Below are positions 35,532-45,645 of a stretch of DNA of 64,000 nucleotides, piece after piece. Location: positions 2,604,001-2,668,000 of the forward strand of contig NZ_CP139003.1 of the NCBI RefSeq assembly GCF_044597725.1. Reading direction: 5' to 3'. Source of the DNA: Bermanella sp044597725 (lineage in GTDB: Bacteria > Pseudomonadota > Gammaproteobacteria > Pseudomonadales > Oceanobacteraceae). The translations under genes and the position numbers were made by a program. Under the pieces are notes generated by a model. That model had not been told where the DNA came from and did no database searches. It saw only the letters and a program-made list of their open reading frames with translations. The number at the start of each line of letters is the position of its first letter. Positions within the stretch are counted from its first letter, which is position 1.

Positions 35532-36713
35532 CTAACCTTTATTACAGCCTAACCCCAAAAAATCAATCTCTACTAGTTCATCAACTAACTGATCGGATGG
35601 CATCAAACTCAAGATATGACCACTAAATTTTTCAATATTATGGCGTATAATTTCGTGGTTTAGGTGAGATCCAACTAGGGGCCGATCATGTGCAAGATCT
35701 ATCAACAAACGCTGAGCCAAGACATCTCCCATATGAAATCCATCAATAAACTCACACTCATTTCTACTTATAGTGTTTGGTGTCAAATAGTCATACCAAC
35801 CATTTCTTTTAGCTTCTTTCTTAAGTTCTGAAATATATTTATATTCGTCTGTCATAGACTCAAGAAGATCTGCTATAACGGGTGCCACTGGGGGTAAAAA
35901 AACCACTGTAGCGACATTATGCGTTTTATATAATTGAATCGTGTTCAGCAATATTCTATAGCTTGCAAAATCTAGTTCTGATGCATAATCGAATCTACTT
36001 CTATTTTGTTCAATTCGCTGTAATGTGCCGTTAAAATTGACGTCTGCAGATTTCCGTTGACCCGCAACATACTGATAATATAATCGCGAACCGTCTGGTC
36101 GATAGCCATCCGAAGATGTCAATGCGCTAAAGCCAATTACCGGAAGACCTGACTTTGGATGAATCATAGCACTGGAATAATTGAGAACATTACCAAATAA
36201 AAACATAGGATCTTCGACACTCCAAAGAAACCGCGCTGTATCGATAACTTTTCTAAAATTAAATTCGGGTAAAGTGCCAGCTATGGGCCTCACTGGATTA
36301 GATCTATTTGGATTAACCCACCAGAAGTCGATACCCAAAATTACTAAGTCTGGTTTATGACGTATTAACATCGCCTCACTGAAACGGTATAAATCCTCTA
36401 CAGAAGCTGCAGCACCACCAGCATTTATAAACTCAGAATTCTTTGCAAAAAAATCCTCTCTAAACTGCATGCTAGTAGATGAGCCTATCGCAACCACATT
36501 TGGCTTACGATAGTCGATTAGCTCTAGCTTATATGGCATTGTATTTTGGTCCAGCAAAGAGGCAAAAATAGCACCTTGGGCTTGTTGCTTTTCGATTAAG
36601 TCATCGTAATCGCTGATCTCACTGTGTTTGTATAACAACACAATTAAAGGGGTCGACACCAGCAGCAACAGCAGTAGTAAAACGACATATGTTACAACAA
36701 ACTTTTTATACAT
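35532..36713 (-). CDS. SGNH-hydrolase-like protein, partner of the MBOAT acyltransferase
   Basis: A 393-residue protein with an N-terminal membrane anchor (about 5-28), then an SGNH/GDSL-like periplasmic domain. The nucleophile block is IGSSTSMQF (S78 or S79), and the catalytic Asp-x-x-His is EFIDGFHMGD (D324, H327). With the MBOAT gene two bases upstream it resembles AlgI-AlgJ/AlgX or DltB-DltD pairs, in which the MBOAT protein passes an acyl group across the membrane and the SGNH protein places it on the polymer. The family could not be named more precisely. Confidence 0.72.
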   Translation of the reverse strand: MYKKFVVTYVVLLLLLLLVSTPLIVLLYKHSEISDYDDLIEKQQAQGAIFASLLDQNTMPYKLELIDYRKPNVVAIGSSTSMQFREDFFAKNSEFINAGGAAASVEDLYRFSEAMLIRHKPDLVILGIDFWWVNPNRSNPVRPIAGTLPEFNFRKVIDTARFLWSVEDPMFLFGNVLNYSSAMIHPKSGLPVIGFSALTSSDGYRPDGSRLYYQYVAGQRKSADVNFNGTLQRIEQNRSRFDYASELDFASYRILLNTIQLYKTHNVATVVFLPPVAPVIADLLESMTDEYKYISELKKEAKRNGWYDYLTPNTISRNECEFIDGFHMGDVLAQRLLIDLAHDRPLVGSHLNHEIIRHNIEKFSGHILSLMPSDQLVDELVEIDFLGLGCNKG

Positions 36714-36715
36714 AA

Positions 36716-38155
36716 TCAGAAGTCAAAATAAAGAAAAGGCTGGTTTTCTCTGATAAAAAACAGAGCACTAGTAAAGATCAACAGCAGACCAAAAAAGCGA
36801 TAATCCGGTTTAAATCTTGCTGCTATTTGCAACGAATTCGCGGACAGCGCGGTAAAGAGTATCGTGCCCGCCAATAAAGGTAGCACTGTCGCCGTTGCAC
36901 CGGTAACCACTAACCAATCCTGAAACTGCACATAGCTGTTCAATGCTGTAGGAAATTTACCAGCAAGACCGCCCGGCAAGGCAATACCATTTAAGCCCAG
37001 CATTCCCGACAACACATTAATCGCTGACGTCATATCAACAGCGCGGAAAAACACCCAGGTAATATTAATAAAGTTAAAAGTGATAAACCACGCCAGTAGC
37101 AATGGCATTCTGCCGCCCATTGTTTGCCACAAACGGTGTAACACTAAAGCGCCTCCATGCAGTGCGCCCCAGATAACAAACATCCAGCTAGCACCATGCC
37201 ATAACCCGCCAATTAAAAAAGTGAGAAACAAATTTTGGTATGTTAAATAGCGCCCGGTACGGTTACCGCCTAAAGGAATATAAACATAGTCACGCAGAAA
37301 ACGGCTTAATGTTATATGCCAGCGGCGCCAAAAATCCTGAATACTTAATGCTTTATAAGGTGAGTTAAAATTTATTGGCAGGTGAATGTTGAATAGCAAT
37401 GCAAGACCAATGGCCATATCAGAATAGCCACTAAAGTCAAAATATAGCTGAAAGGTGTAGCTCAAGCTGGTAACCCAGGCATCAATCAACTGCAACGTCT
37501 GGCCGCTGTCAAAACCGGCATTGGCCCATTGGGCAAAGGTATCCGCCAGCACTACCTTTTTAAACATGCCCATCATAAAAATAAACAAGCCCACTGCGAT
37601 ATTTTTGTATCGCATAGACACATTTATCCGCCGCTCAAACTGCGGCATCATTTCTTTGTGGTGCACTATTGGCCCGGCGATCAGCTGCGGAAAAAACGTG
37701 ACGAATAACATATAATTAAGTGCACTATATTCTGTCGTCTCATTTCTATAACTATCGACTAAATAAGCAATTTGCTGAAAAGTAAAAAAGCTGATAGCCA
37801 GAGGCAATACAATACCGGGCAACACCAGATCACTACTGGTTAAATCGTTAAGGTTGGCAATAAAAAAATCGGTGTATTTGAAATAACCTAAAAGGCCGAG
37901 ATTAAACACGATACCGCATAGCAATATCGCTTTTTTCTGCTGTTTAAGCAGCATAGAACCCAGGCTATAATTTACTAGTAGCGAGATTAAAATCAGCGGT
38001 AAATATACTGGGTTCCACCAGCCATAAAAAAACAAGCTGGCTATTACCAACCAACCCTTTGCAGCAGCATAAAAGCGAAAGTGGTGTATCACATAATATA
38101 GAGCAAAAACCACCGGCAAAAAGGCAAAAATAAACTCAAATGAACTAAACAGCAC
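36716..38155 (-). CDS. MBOAT family O-acyltransferase (AlgI/DltB-like)
   Basis: A 479-residue membrane protein with ten or more helices. The MBOAT hallmark is the His in IGGLWHGASWMFVIWG (H320), preceded by DFWRRWHITLSRFLRDYVYIPLGGN (H280). It probably moves an acetyl group across the inner membrane for O-acetylation of the polysaccharide. It is followed by the SGNH-like gene two bases later. The closest functional models are AlgI of alginate acetylation and PatA/DltB. Confidence 0.92.
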   Translation of the reverse strand: MLFSSFEFIFAFLPVVFALYYVIHHFRFYAAAKGWLVIASLFFYGWWNPVYLPLILISLLVNYSLGSMLLKQQKKAILLCGIVFNLGLLGYFKYTDFFIANLNDLTSSDLVLPGIVLPLAISFFTFQQIAYLVDSYRNETTEYSALNYMLFVTFFPQLIAGPIVHHKEMMPQFERRINVSMRYKNIAVGLFIFMMGMFKKVVLADTFAQWANAGFDSGQTLQLIDAWVTSLSYTFQLYFDFSGYSDMAIGLALLFNIHLPINFNSPYKALSIQDFWRRWHITLSRFLRDYVYIPLGGNRTGRYLTYQNLFLTFLIGGLWHGASWMFVIWGALHGGALVLHRLWQTMGGRMPLLLAWFITFNFINITWVFFRAVDMTSAINVLSGMLGLNGIALPGGLAGKFPTALNSYVQFQDWLVVTGATATVLPLLAGTILFTALSANSLQIAARFKPDYRFFGLLLIFTSALFFIRENQPFLYFDF

Positions 38156-38176
38156 TGAGTAATTTCCTTATAAAGT

Positions 38177-39100
38177 TCATATCTTTTTTAGCTGTTCTGT
38201 AATAGTTATCACCGGTTCCCAGCCCAGGGAAGCCTTGGTGTGGTTAATATCTACCTGTAAATTACCGCAAAGCCGATCTATTACCGCTTGTTTACCGGTT
38301 AACTTATCGGCCAGTTTTAACCAACTCATTGGCACCGGCAGTAACTTTGGCTTTTTACCATCCGTGCGGGTCATGAGCTTAAGTAACTCTGTAGTAGATA
38401 CATCCTGGTCGCCGCTCACAAAAAAAGTCTGGTTAGCTACTTTGGGGTGGTCAATACAAGTAATAATTAAGTCGACTAGGTTATCCTGCACCACTAGGCT
38501 ACGCTTATTGTGGATAGCGCCCAGTGGCAACGGCAGGTTTTTCTGTGCCAGCTTTAACATAGCGGCAAAGTTAGCTTTTACGCCTGGCCCATATACCAGT
38601 GGCGGGCGAATAGTCACCAACTCCATGCCTGTATCTTTGGCAATTTGCTTTAAGCCTGCCTCAGCCTCGGCTTTAGAGATACCATAGGCATCTTCAGGCT
38701 TTAGTGCATCGTCATACCTAAACGGCTTGTCGTTAAACGTTGATTCACCATTGACCTTTATCGAGCTTAAAAAAATAAAACGTTTAACCCCTGCCGCCGC
38801 TGACTGTTTGGCTAGATTCAGCGCACCAAAGGTGTTTACCTCGCGAAAGGCAGCCAGAGGATCAGAAGAATTATCATCCATCATATGTACACGGGCTGCA
38901 CAGTGAATAACAACCTCTATACCCGCCAACGCTTCAGAGTAATCACCGTTGCTGCTAATGTGGGTGTTAAAAAAACGCACACCCGTATTATCTGGCTGGA
39001 TTCTCCCTACTATATTAATGTCGATACTAGGCAAACGCTGCAATAAAGCTGTGCCGACAAAACCACTGCCACCGGTAACTAGTACAGCGGATAACGCCAT
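38177..39100 (-). CDS. NAD-dependent epimerase/reductase, copy B (WbpK/WbpV-like)
   Basis: A 307-residue extended SDR with GGSGFVGTAL and YGISKAEAE. It is clearly paralogous to copy A: both contain VKRFIF-SSIKVNGEST, TIRPPLVYGPGVKANF-type blocks, and RLxGxLQVD near the C-terminus. The codon use is more GC-rich than that of copy A. It overlaps the glycosyltransferase upstream by one base (39100). It may act on a different 4-keto sugar or be redundant. Confidence 0.82.
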   Translation of the reverse strand: MALSAVLVTGGSGFVGTALLQRLPSIDINIVGRIQPDNTGVRFFNTHISSNGDYSEALAGIEVVIHCAARVHMMDDNSSDPLAAFREVNTFGALNLAKQSAAAGVKRFIFLSSIKVNGESTFNDKPFRYDDALKPEDAYGISKAEAEAGLKQIAKDTGMELVTIRPPLVYGPGVKANFAAMLKLAQKNLPLPLGAIHNKRSLVVQDNLVDLIITCIDHPKVANQTFFVSGDQDVSTTELLKLMTRTDGKKPKLLPVPMSWLKLADKLTGKQAVIDRLCGNLQVDINHTKASLGWEPVITITEQLKKI

Positions 39101-39930
39101 TAGTGTTTACCTCTGGGGTCAAATTTCTTAATAGTGCCTTCAAGGCCTTTTCTTAGTTTTAGCGGCAAAATAGCTTTAACCACCGGATAAAATACGCCTA
39201 CATGCGCTTTTAATCCCAGAGACAATGCTCTGCAGCCTTTAAAACCGATAATAGCCTGGTTCCACGCAACGCTAACACTATTGCGAGCATAGGTTTGATC
39301 AGTAATGCGATAGCGAATTAGCGGCTCGGCTATATTGGCAAAGCCGGCGCCGGCTTTCGCACAGCGAAACCATAAATCGTAATCTTGCCGACGTTTCAAC
39401 GTTTTAGAATATGAGCCTGCCGTTAACACCACCGACTTTTTGTACATAACCGATGGGTGGATTAACGGGCATGTCCACATAAGTTGATAAATTTGCGCTG
39501 CGCCAAGCGGCACCTTGCGTACACCAATAGCCGAACCAGTCGCATCCATATCTTCGGCATAGCTGCCTACTATATCAACCTGCGGATTGTGCATTATAAA
39601 ATCCAGTTGACGGCTGAACCGTTGCGGCAACGCTATATCGTCAGCATCCATTCTGGCAACCCAATCAAATTTGCAGTACAGCAACCCTTCATACAACGCG
39701 TGACCTAAGCCACAGTTGCTGCCCAGTCGGCATACATCTAATAAATCGCCATAATGCTGCTGGAAATCTGCGATAACCTGCTCAAGCTCATCATGCAGCG
39801 GGCCATCTGCCACCAATACTACCTGGGCCGGCTTAACCGTCTGCTCGGACAAAATGCTTGATAAAGACTGCCGTAACCACTGCGGATTTTCTCTTGCATA
39901 AACCGACATTAATACTGAAAATGCAGTCAT
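39100..39930 (-). CDS. Family 2 glycosyltransferase
   Basis: A 276-residue GT-A enzyme. The N-terminus FSVLMSVYARENPQWLRQSL is the GT2 signature, followed by VLVADGP and the metal-binding DxD in VARMDADDIALPQRF. It probably adds one sugar to the lipid-linked repeat unit at the inner membrane. It overlaps the preceding gene by four bases (ATGA). Donor and acceptor cannot be told. Confidence 0.88.
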   Translation of the reverse strand: MTAFSVLMSVYARENPQWLRQSLSSILSEQTVKPAQVVLVADGPLHDELEQVIADFQQHYGDLLDVCRLGSNCGLGHALYEGLLYCKFDWVARMDADDIALPQRFSRQLDFIMHNPQVDIVGSYAEDMDATGSAIGVRKVPLGAAQIYQLMWTCPLIHPSVMYKKSVVLTAGSYSKTLKRRQDYDLWFRCAKAGAGFANIAEPLIRYRITDQTYARNSVSVAWNQAIIGFKGCRALSLGLKAHVGVFYPVVKAILPLKLRKGLEGTIKKFDPRGKH

Positions 39931-41216
39931 CCGAGTAACAAGCCCTCAATCTCAGCCTCTGACATGCCCCGGCCAATGCAAAAACCATAAAGGTTTAATA
40001 ATTCTAAGTAAGCACGTTGCTTAACATATTCCGGTAACAGCTTATTGCTTTCAATTATCTGTATTAAATGCCCCGGTACAACTGCGGCCAAAATATCCGT
40101 TTTAAAAGATTGCAGGTCCAAATCAAAGTACAGATCGACCCCCCTTTTCTGCTGATGCCAATCCAACTTGTTTTCCAACAGTTGCCGTAGCGCCACTTTA
40201 TTGGTTAAAGAGCCAAAATCAAACTTTGCCGCTGGTGGCAAATTAAATACGTAATCAGCCAACGCCGGCGCTATCCATGGAAAAACCACTGCGGCACCAA
40301 GCTGTTTTGCGGCAGCAAGAGTTTTACCCATCATGCACTGGTGATCGTGAAAAGCACCACGTGAAAATGCCCTGAAATCAACGAAGGATAATACTTCAGC
40401 ACAGGCCTCAATTTTCGAGAAGTAAGCATTCAAATCATAACTTGCGTTAATAGGGTAAAAACATGCCAAGGCTGATAAATCACCATGCGATTCTGCCGGA
40501 GAGCGTAAATACCATTTGAAACCGCGACAAGCTGAAGGTAGCAGTTTCCACAGGCCCAGTTTCGCAAGTTTAAATGAGCGGATCTGATTTTTTGATGGTA
40601 AATAACCAAAGGTCTCATCATTACCAAGCCCATCTACCACTATATAATCCGCCGGATTAAGATTGGTGGTACGGAAAAAGGCCTGCAATCCGAACAAAAA
40701 GAACAAAAACCCCTGGTCTAACACCGGAGTTTGCATTTTTTGGCAAGCCGACAAGAAAACGTCTTTGTCAAAGCTAGTTAAAATCTGGTCAATTTCAACA
40801 AAATACGCTGTATGGCCGAGCTTATTACAGACGGCTGAGATAAAGGCTCTCAGCTCGTTGTCATCACGCCTCAAGAAGGTAACAGTGTCGATTTTCTGCC
40901 CTAAATGCGCATAGGCCAGAGCTAAGCTCATTGAGTCTTTACCGTCACTCAATAACAACAAAGGCCGCTTACTACTGTCAGTATCACTTAATGCTTCGGC
41001 AATTTTTCCAAGCAATACATCATCACCGGTAAAACTGCTACCTGAATACAAATCAGATCGCATGCGGTAAGGATACTGCTCAAAGTCTTTCACACCTTGC
41101 TGCGATAGCTCTGCGTTTTGTTCAGTATTTAATATGCTGTAAGGGCAAAGCATATGCTTTGCAAAGGTCGATATATGCCTGGTACTGATGTTGCTGTTCA
41201 ATTCATAGTTACTCAT
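39927..41216 (-). CDS. Asparagine-synthetase-like protein without a glutaminase domain, copy 1
   Basis: A 429-residue protein related to the synthetase (AMP-forming) domain of asparagine synthetase B. The PP-loop reads LLLSDGKDSMSLALAY, a variant of SGGxDS. The first 85 residues do not resemble the class II glutaminase domain, and no N-terminal Cys follows Met. Such proteins in O-antigen loci may amidate uronic acids or form other amide links with ammonia. Without the glutaminase the nitrogen source is open. The C-terminal half (FPWIAPALADYVFNLPP) has the usual synthetase helices. Confidence 0.72.
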   Translation of the reverse strand: MSNYELNSNISTRHISTFAKHMLCPYSILNTEQNAELSQQGVKDFEQYPYRMRSDLYSGSSFTGDDVLLGKIAEALSDTDSSKRPLLLLSDGKDSMSLALAYAHLGQKIDTVTFLRRDDNELRAFISAVCNKLGHTAYFVEIDQILTSFDKDVFLSACQKMQTPVLDQGFLFFLFGLQAFFRTTNLNPADYIVVDGLGNDETFGYLPSKNQIRSFKLAKLGLWKLLPSACRGFKWYLRSPAESHGDLSALACFYPINASYDLNAYFSKIEACAEVLSFVDFRAFSRGAFHDHQCMMGKTLAAAKQLGAAVVFPWIAPALADYVFNLPPAAKFDFGSLTNKVALRQLLENKLDWHQQKRGVDLYFDLDLQSFKTDILAAVVPGHLIQIIESNKLLPEYVKQRAYLELLNLYGFCIGRGMSEAEIEGLLLG

Positions 41217-41220
41217 AAGG

Positions 41221-42333
41221 TTACTGTGTCAGTTCGCGGTAAAGCTGTTGGTATTTGGCAGACATAGATTTGCTGCTAAAGTACTGGTTTACTACCGCGC
41301 TGGTAACGTCAGCCATATGCTGCCGCTCAACTTTTACTAAACCCGTAAACGTATCGTGTAAATCATTGGCACTTTCGGTTTCAAACACAACACATCCATC
41401 CGGGTTTAATGCATGGATTTCCTGATGCGGGGCTATATCAGACAGAACCGACGGTAAACCACAGGCCATGGCCTCCAGCACTGCGTTAGGCATACCTTCA
41501 GCACGTGACGCCGAGACGAAATAATCTGCCATTTGTAAGTAATCAGACACGTTACTCACTTTGCCAAAGAATTTAAACTGTGGATTATCAGTCGCAATCT
41601 CTTCGCACTCATATCTTTGCTGACCATCACCGATAAAAATCAACGTATCGTCGGGGTGCAGAGCTAAAAAAAGCTTGAACGCGCTCGCAACTGTCACTGA
41701 GTTCTTTCTGCTATCTTTACCCAAAGAGGAAATCCACACTCTGCTGTTTTCGTTAATACCGTATTGCTTTCTCAAAACTGATTTTTGCTTCGCATCGGCA
41801 GGGTAAAACTTCTGTGTATCTACCCCGTTAAGCACGGTAGCAGCATTAGTTAAAGCATAAGTTTGCTGCAGATTAGCTTTTACTGCATCAGATACGGCGC
41901 ATACCCGCGACACTTTATGTAGCGCCCGGATTTGCCGGTAAGCCATAATGTTGCCGGTAACGCGGCCATAAGTCATCGGAAAATCTAACTGAGGAAAGTT
42001 TCGCACAGTACACACCACCGGGACCTTCTCAGCGAAGTCAGACGCCAGCATGTCACCGCGAAATCCCTGAGAGTGAATAACATCAGGTAATTCTTTTTCT
42101 ATTATCTCTCTCACTCTACCTTTGGCTAAAAACATACCTCCGAACCGTGATAAGTTAAGCTGATAATGTGAAATACCCAGCGCCTTAAAATCGTCTAGCC
42201 TGCTTTGAGCCGGCTCGGGTGAAAGCGTGACTAATATCGGCTTTATATCTGCCACAAGGTTGCTGATAATGTAATAAAGCTGAGACGTAGGGCCAGCTTT
42301 TTGCAGCGTTGATACTAAATATAGAACTTTCAA
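41221..42333 (-). CDS. Family 4 glycosyltransferase, copy 1
   Basis: A GT-B retaining glycosyltransferase of 370 residues from a TTG at 42333. The frame is open further upstream into the polymerase gene, but there an AGAGG ribosome binding site fits the TTG, and the family motif KVLYLVSTLQKAGPTSQL then begins the protein. The C-terminal donor site is SRAEGMPNAVLEAMACGLPSVLSD, with the EX7E pattern. Typical neighbours and the four-base gap to the next gene suggest a role in assembling the repeat unit. Confidence 0.85.
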   Translation of the reverse strand: MKVLYLVSTLQKAGPTSQLYYIISNLVADIKPILVTLSPEPAQSRLDDFKALGISHYQLNLSRFGGMFLAKGRVREIIEKELPDVIHSQGFRGDMLASDFAEKVPVVCTVRNFPQLDFPMTYGRVTGNIMAYRQIRALHKVSRVCAVSDAVKANLQQTYALTNAATVLNGVDTQKFYPADAKQKSVLRKQYGINENSRVWISSLGKDSRKNSVTVASAFKLFLALHPDDTLIFIGDGQQRYECEEIATDNPQFKFFGKVSNVSDYLQMADYFVSASRAEGMPNAVLEAMACGLPSVLSDIAPHQEIHALNPDGCVVFETESANDLHDTFTGLVKVERQHMADVTSAVVNQYFSSKSMSAKYQQLYRELTQ

Positions 42334-42353
42334 ATTAACAGCCTCTATGCAGC

Positions 42354-43436
42354 TTAATGTAACAATGAGTTGTATGGGGCCCGGCTCTGCAACATTAAGT
42401 AAAACCACAAACAGCAATATGCCAGAATAACACCGTAAGGTACTATCCGCTGATTACTCCTGAATAGGAGAATAAAAGATGGTATGGCTGCCGCAGCTGC
42501 CGGCACACAAATCATCTCCCTAAAACGTCCCCAGACAATGCCATAATCTACAAATAAAAACATCGCAGCAGAACCGTAGACATACATAGGGATCAATACA
42601 TCATTGAATCGCCATTTATTACATAATCGCTTATAGAAGAAGAGCATCAAGCCACAAACAAAAACATGAATAAAATTAGTACCTCTGAAAAAACTACCAC
42701 CACCGACATATTCAGAATTTGCGTACTTAATTAACCTTGTATTTTCATCGAAGCCAAGCGAGGTCGCAATTTCCGGTAGATACAAACCCACGCCACCTCT
42801 GAGAGAGATCAACGTGGAAAACAATAAAAATAACGACATAAACCAAGTGCTGTTAAAGTAGATGACCCAATACAAAGGCAGCGCGATAATTGAAAAGCTA
42901 TGAAACCACGTTGCAAACATTATCGTCAAAACAAACCTAAAGGGCTGACGTTCCTTTACAAAAAGCACGCTCAGCAGCAGCAGTGCAGCTGAGAATGATG
43001 CCCGAGCACCTGACAAGTCTTTCCAAAACCACTCATCACTAAAATAGATCAAAAAAGAAACTGCAATAAAGGGCGACAATCGCTTAAATATATAGTACTT
43101 GGGAATAACAGAAATCAATGCAAAAATAAAAACAAAGACCTCATATGAATCTGTCAACGTTTTAGCAAAAGACATCAGTAAAGCAAAACCTGTTTCGACA
43201 GGTGTTGATTCCGACAATGAATAGATAAAAAAACCGTACTTAGAGGTATCACCTATAGCTAGAAATATGCGTTCGTAGCTGTAGTAATCGGCACCGACGC
43301 CTAAGCGCAAGCCAAGCATCATTAAAACAAAAAATAACACGAAAAAAATTAAAAGCTGATTAAACTTAATCTTTGAATCAAGATTAAAAAGTGAGACAGT
43401 TATCAGGCTTAAAAAAGTGAAAGAGTATATCAGCAC
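42354..43436 (-). CDS. EpsG/Wzy-like polysaccharide polymerase
   Basis: A 360-residue membrane protein with about ten helices. The N-terminal pattern LGLRLGVGADYYSYERIF is the EpsG-type GxRxxxGxDxxxY signature, and LSGARASFSAALLLLS resembles the next conserved block. It would polymerise repeat units in the periplasm. It is very AT-rich at the 5' end and overlaps the glycosyltransferase upstream by seven bases. Confidence 0.8.
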   Translation of the reverse strand: MLIYSFTFLSLITVSLFNLDSKIKFNQLLIFFVLFFVLMMLGLRLGVGADYYSYERIFLAIGDTSKYGFFIYSLSESTPVETGFALLMSFAKTLTDSYEVFVFIFALISVIPKYYIFKRLSPFIAVSFLIYFSDEWFWKDLSGARASFSAALLLLSVLFVKERQPFRFVLTIMFATWFHSFSIIALPLYWVIYFNSTWFMSLFLLFSTLISLRGGVGLYLPEIATSLGFDENTRLIKYANSEYVGGGSFFRGTNFIHVFVCGLMLFFYKRLCNKWRFNDVLIPMYVYGSAAMFLFVDYGIVWGRFREMICVPAAAAAIPSFILLFRSNQRIVPYGVILAYCCLWFYLMLQSRAPYNSLLH

Positions 43437-44518
43437 GACAAAAAGACTCTTTCATATTGATTCACGACAGTATCAGAAGAGTATTTACCGGATGACTTTT
43501 TAATATCATCTGTAAATAACACACCCGACAAAACCATTTCTATTTTATGTGCAAGATCCCGCTCATCTCTATCCTTTGCTAAATAGCCATTTAAACCATC
43601 AATCACGATTTCCCCTACACCGCCTTCTATATCGTATGCGACTACTGGAGTGCCCATTGTTATAGACTCTACCAGAACATTAGGAAATCCCTCGTATTGC
43701 GAGGTTAACACTGTGGCTATTGCATTTACGAAATAGGGTGCCATTTCACTTTGAAACCCCTCAAAAATAACTCGCCCCTGCAAGCCGGATGTCTCGCATA
43801 GCGCTTTGAGTTCATGCTCAAGGATGCCTTTGCCAACAATTTTAAGCTTTAAATCCGGATACTCTTTTGCTATTAAAGACAATGCATTAATGGCATGATG
43901 AAAAGCCTTCACTGACTCCAACCGCCCGACACACAAAAGATAGCGCTCTGACGCTGACGTATCGCCATCTTTTGCGGCAGTTTCAATCTCGGGCGATACA
44001 GGATTATTAATCACAGTCATCTTGTCAGGAGCAATAGCGTAGTTATCTTTAAGATCCTGCAACATAAACGCTGATTGGCATATCACTGCATCTACCTTGC
44101 AATAAAGCGATTTAACAAAAAATGATACAAAATATTTATGCCAAAAAGACGCCTCCAGTTGCTTTTTCTTAGAGAGGTTACTGATATTTCTGGCGATGAT
44201 AGTAACATCGATTAGTTTTAAACAGCGTAACAAAACTAAAATGCAGGCTAACTGATGGTTAAATACCAAAACCTTCGCGCCGTTTGCGGCTGAAAAATAA
44301 TGCGCCAGGGCTACAAAGCTATATCTGGCATGTTCAACACCTAACACTTCACATTTCACTTTTTCAGACAGGCGCTCAAGCATTACCGCATTCTTGGTAT
44401 GTAACAGCACTAATGTAACTAACCAGCCCCTTTGACTAAGTTTATTAGCAAGCGTAACACAAACTCTCTCAGCGCCACCGCCGCCCAGAGAATTGATAAG
44501 AAGCGTTATCTCGTTCAA
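43430..44518 (-). CDS. Family 4 glycosyltransferase, copy 2
   Basis: A 362-residue GT-B glycosyltransferase. The N-terminus LLINSLGGGGAERVCVTLANKL is diagnostic of GT4. The donor site is YEGFPNVLVESITMGTPVVAYD, with LCVGRLESVKAFHHAI before it. It overlaps both neighbours by a few bases, which suggests coupled translation. Confidence 0.9.
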   Translation of the reverse strand: MNEITLLINSLGGGGAERVCVTLANKLSQRGWLVTLVLLHTKNAVMLERLSEKVKCEVLGVEHARYSFVALAHYFSAANGAKVLVFNHQLACILVLLRCLKLIDVTIIARNISNLSKKKQLEASFWHKYFVSFFVKSLYCKVDAVICQSAFMLQDLKDNYAIAPDKMTVINNPVSPEIETAAKDGDTSASERYLLCVGRLESVKAFHHAINALSLIAKEYPDLKLKIVGKGILEHELKALCETSGLQGRVIFEGFQSEMAPYFVNAIATVLTSQYEGFPNVLVESITMGTPVVAYDIEGGVGEIVIDGLNGYLAKDRDERDLAHKIEMVLSGVLFTDDIKKSSGKYSSDTVVNQYERVFLSC

Positions 44519-45645
44519 TTTAACCTCCTAGGTAAGCCTGAAATAATGTGCTTAGCTCTGGCAAACCAATTGTATTTTGCTTCAAATTCATTTCTGCTGT
44601 TTATACCGAGATTCGCTCTCAAACCGGTATCTTCAGACAGCAACAGAACGCAGTCACGCCACTGCTGCGTATTGTCAGCCGCACATAACAAAGCATTGTA
44701 CCTGTCTGTAAAAACCTCGCCCAACACCGGCAAATCAGATGCAATAATCGGTTTTCCGGCGGCCATATATTCAAAAGCTTTTAACGGCGATGTCCACTGG
44801 CCAATATCATTGCCCCCCTTGCCGTAGGCATTAACTTTAGCCTGGTTGGGTAGTAACACCACATCAAATGCCTGAATATAGGCCGCCGTTTGATGGTGCG
44901 GCACATGACCATGGAAGGTGATGTTAGGGATGTCAGCCGCCTGCTCGCGCCAATAATTCAGATCTTTGTCCGTCCCCCCTACTATATGGAAGTCAGCATT
45001 GCTAGATAACCGCGCCAGGGGCAATACCACCTCCATACCTTTGCCGGCGTATAAGTGCCCGACATAACCAATTTGCATGCATCCTGTGCGACCACTTAAA
45101 GGCATTGGTACGGTATCTTCTGCGATTTCATCCGCACCATCGGCAGCTACCAGTAACAGGTTATCAGCCACACCGTATTGCACGCGGTAGTAGTTGGCCA
45201 ATGCCTTGGTAATCACCACCAATTTCACTAAATTAGCTGATTTAAGCAGGCGCCGGAATAAGCCGCTTGCAACCACACCACTGTCAGAAACGGGAGCGTG
45301 CGATTCAAATATAACCTTGTAACCACGCAAAGTAGCAAGCCAGGCGGCGGCCAGATTACGGCAATAAATAATGTCCGGCTGCAGGCTTATTGCGTTATTT
45401 ACTGCCTGCCAAGCATAAATATACCCACGTCCACGCATGCTTTTCAGCGGTATACGCTGACAGGCGAAATCTGCTTCTACACCGTATTCTTGCTTAATTT
45501 GTTGCCATTCCGCCTGTCCGCCTTGTTTGGCAATAAGGGTTACCTCATGTCCGTTACGTGAAAATGCCTGGCACATTTTCATAACGTGAATGCTGTTAGC
45601 AGCTTTGGACGGAATGGTAGAGCTGGATATATAGACGATCTTCAT
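44515..45645 (-). CDS. Family 4 glycosyltransferase, copy 3
   Basis: A 376-residue GT-B glycosyltransferase. MKIVYISSSTIPSKAANSIH opens the acceptor domain, and GYVGHLYAGKGMEVVLPLA plus PLKAFEYMAAGKPIIASDLPV form the donor site. It overlaps the next gene and the upstream asparagine-synthetase-like gene by four bases each. Confidence 0.9.
   Translation of the reverse strand: MKIVYISSSTIPSKAANSIHVMKMCQAFSRNGHEVTLIAKQGGQAEWQQIKQEYGVEADFACQRIPLKSMRGRGYIYAWQAVNNAISLQPDIIYCRNLAAAWLATLRGYKVIFESHAPVSDSGVVASGLFRRLLKSANLVKLVVITKALANYYRVQYGVADNLLLVAADGADEIAEDTVPMPLSGRTGCMQIGYVGHLYAGKGMEVVLPLARLSSNADFHIVGGTDKDLNYWREQAADIPNITFHGHVPHHQTAAYIQAFDVVLLPNQAKVNAYGKGGNDIGQWTSPLKAFEYMAAGKPIIASDLPVLGEVFTDRYNALLCAADNTQQWRDCVLLLSEDTGLRANLGINSRNEFEAKYNWFARAKHIISGLPRRLN

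Noticed and set aside
44432..44827. A 131-codon plus-strand frame across two glycosyltransferase genes
   Set aside because: It lies antisense to two strongly supported genes and has no recognisable features.
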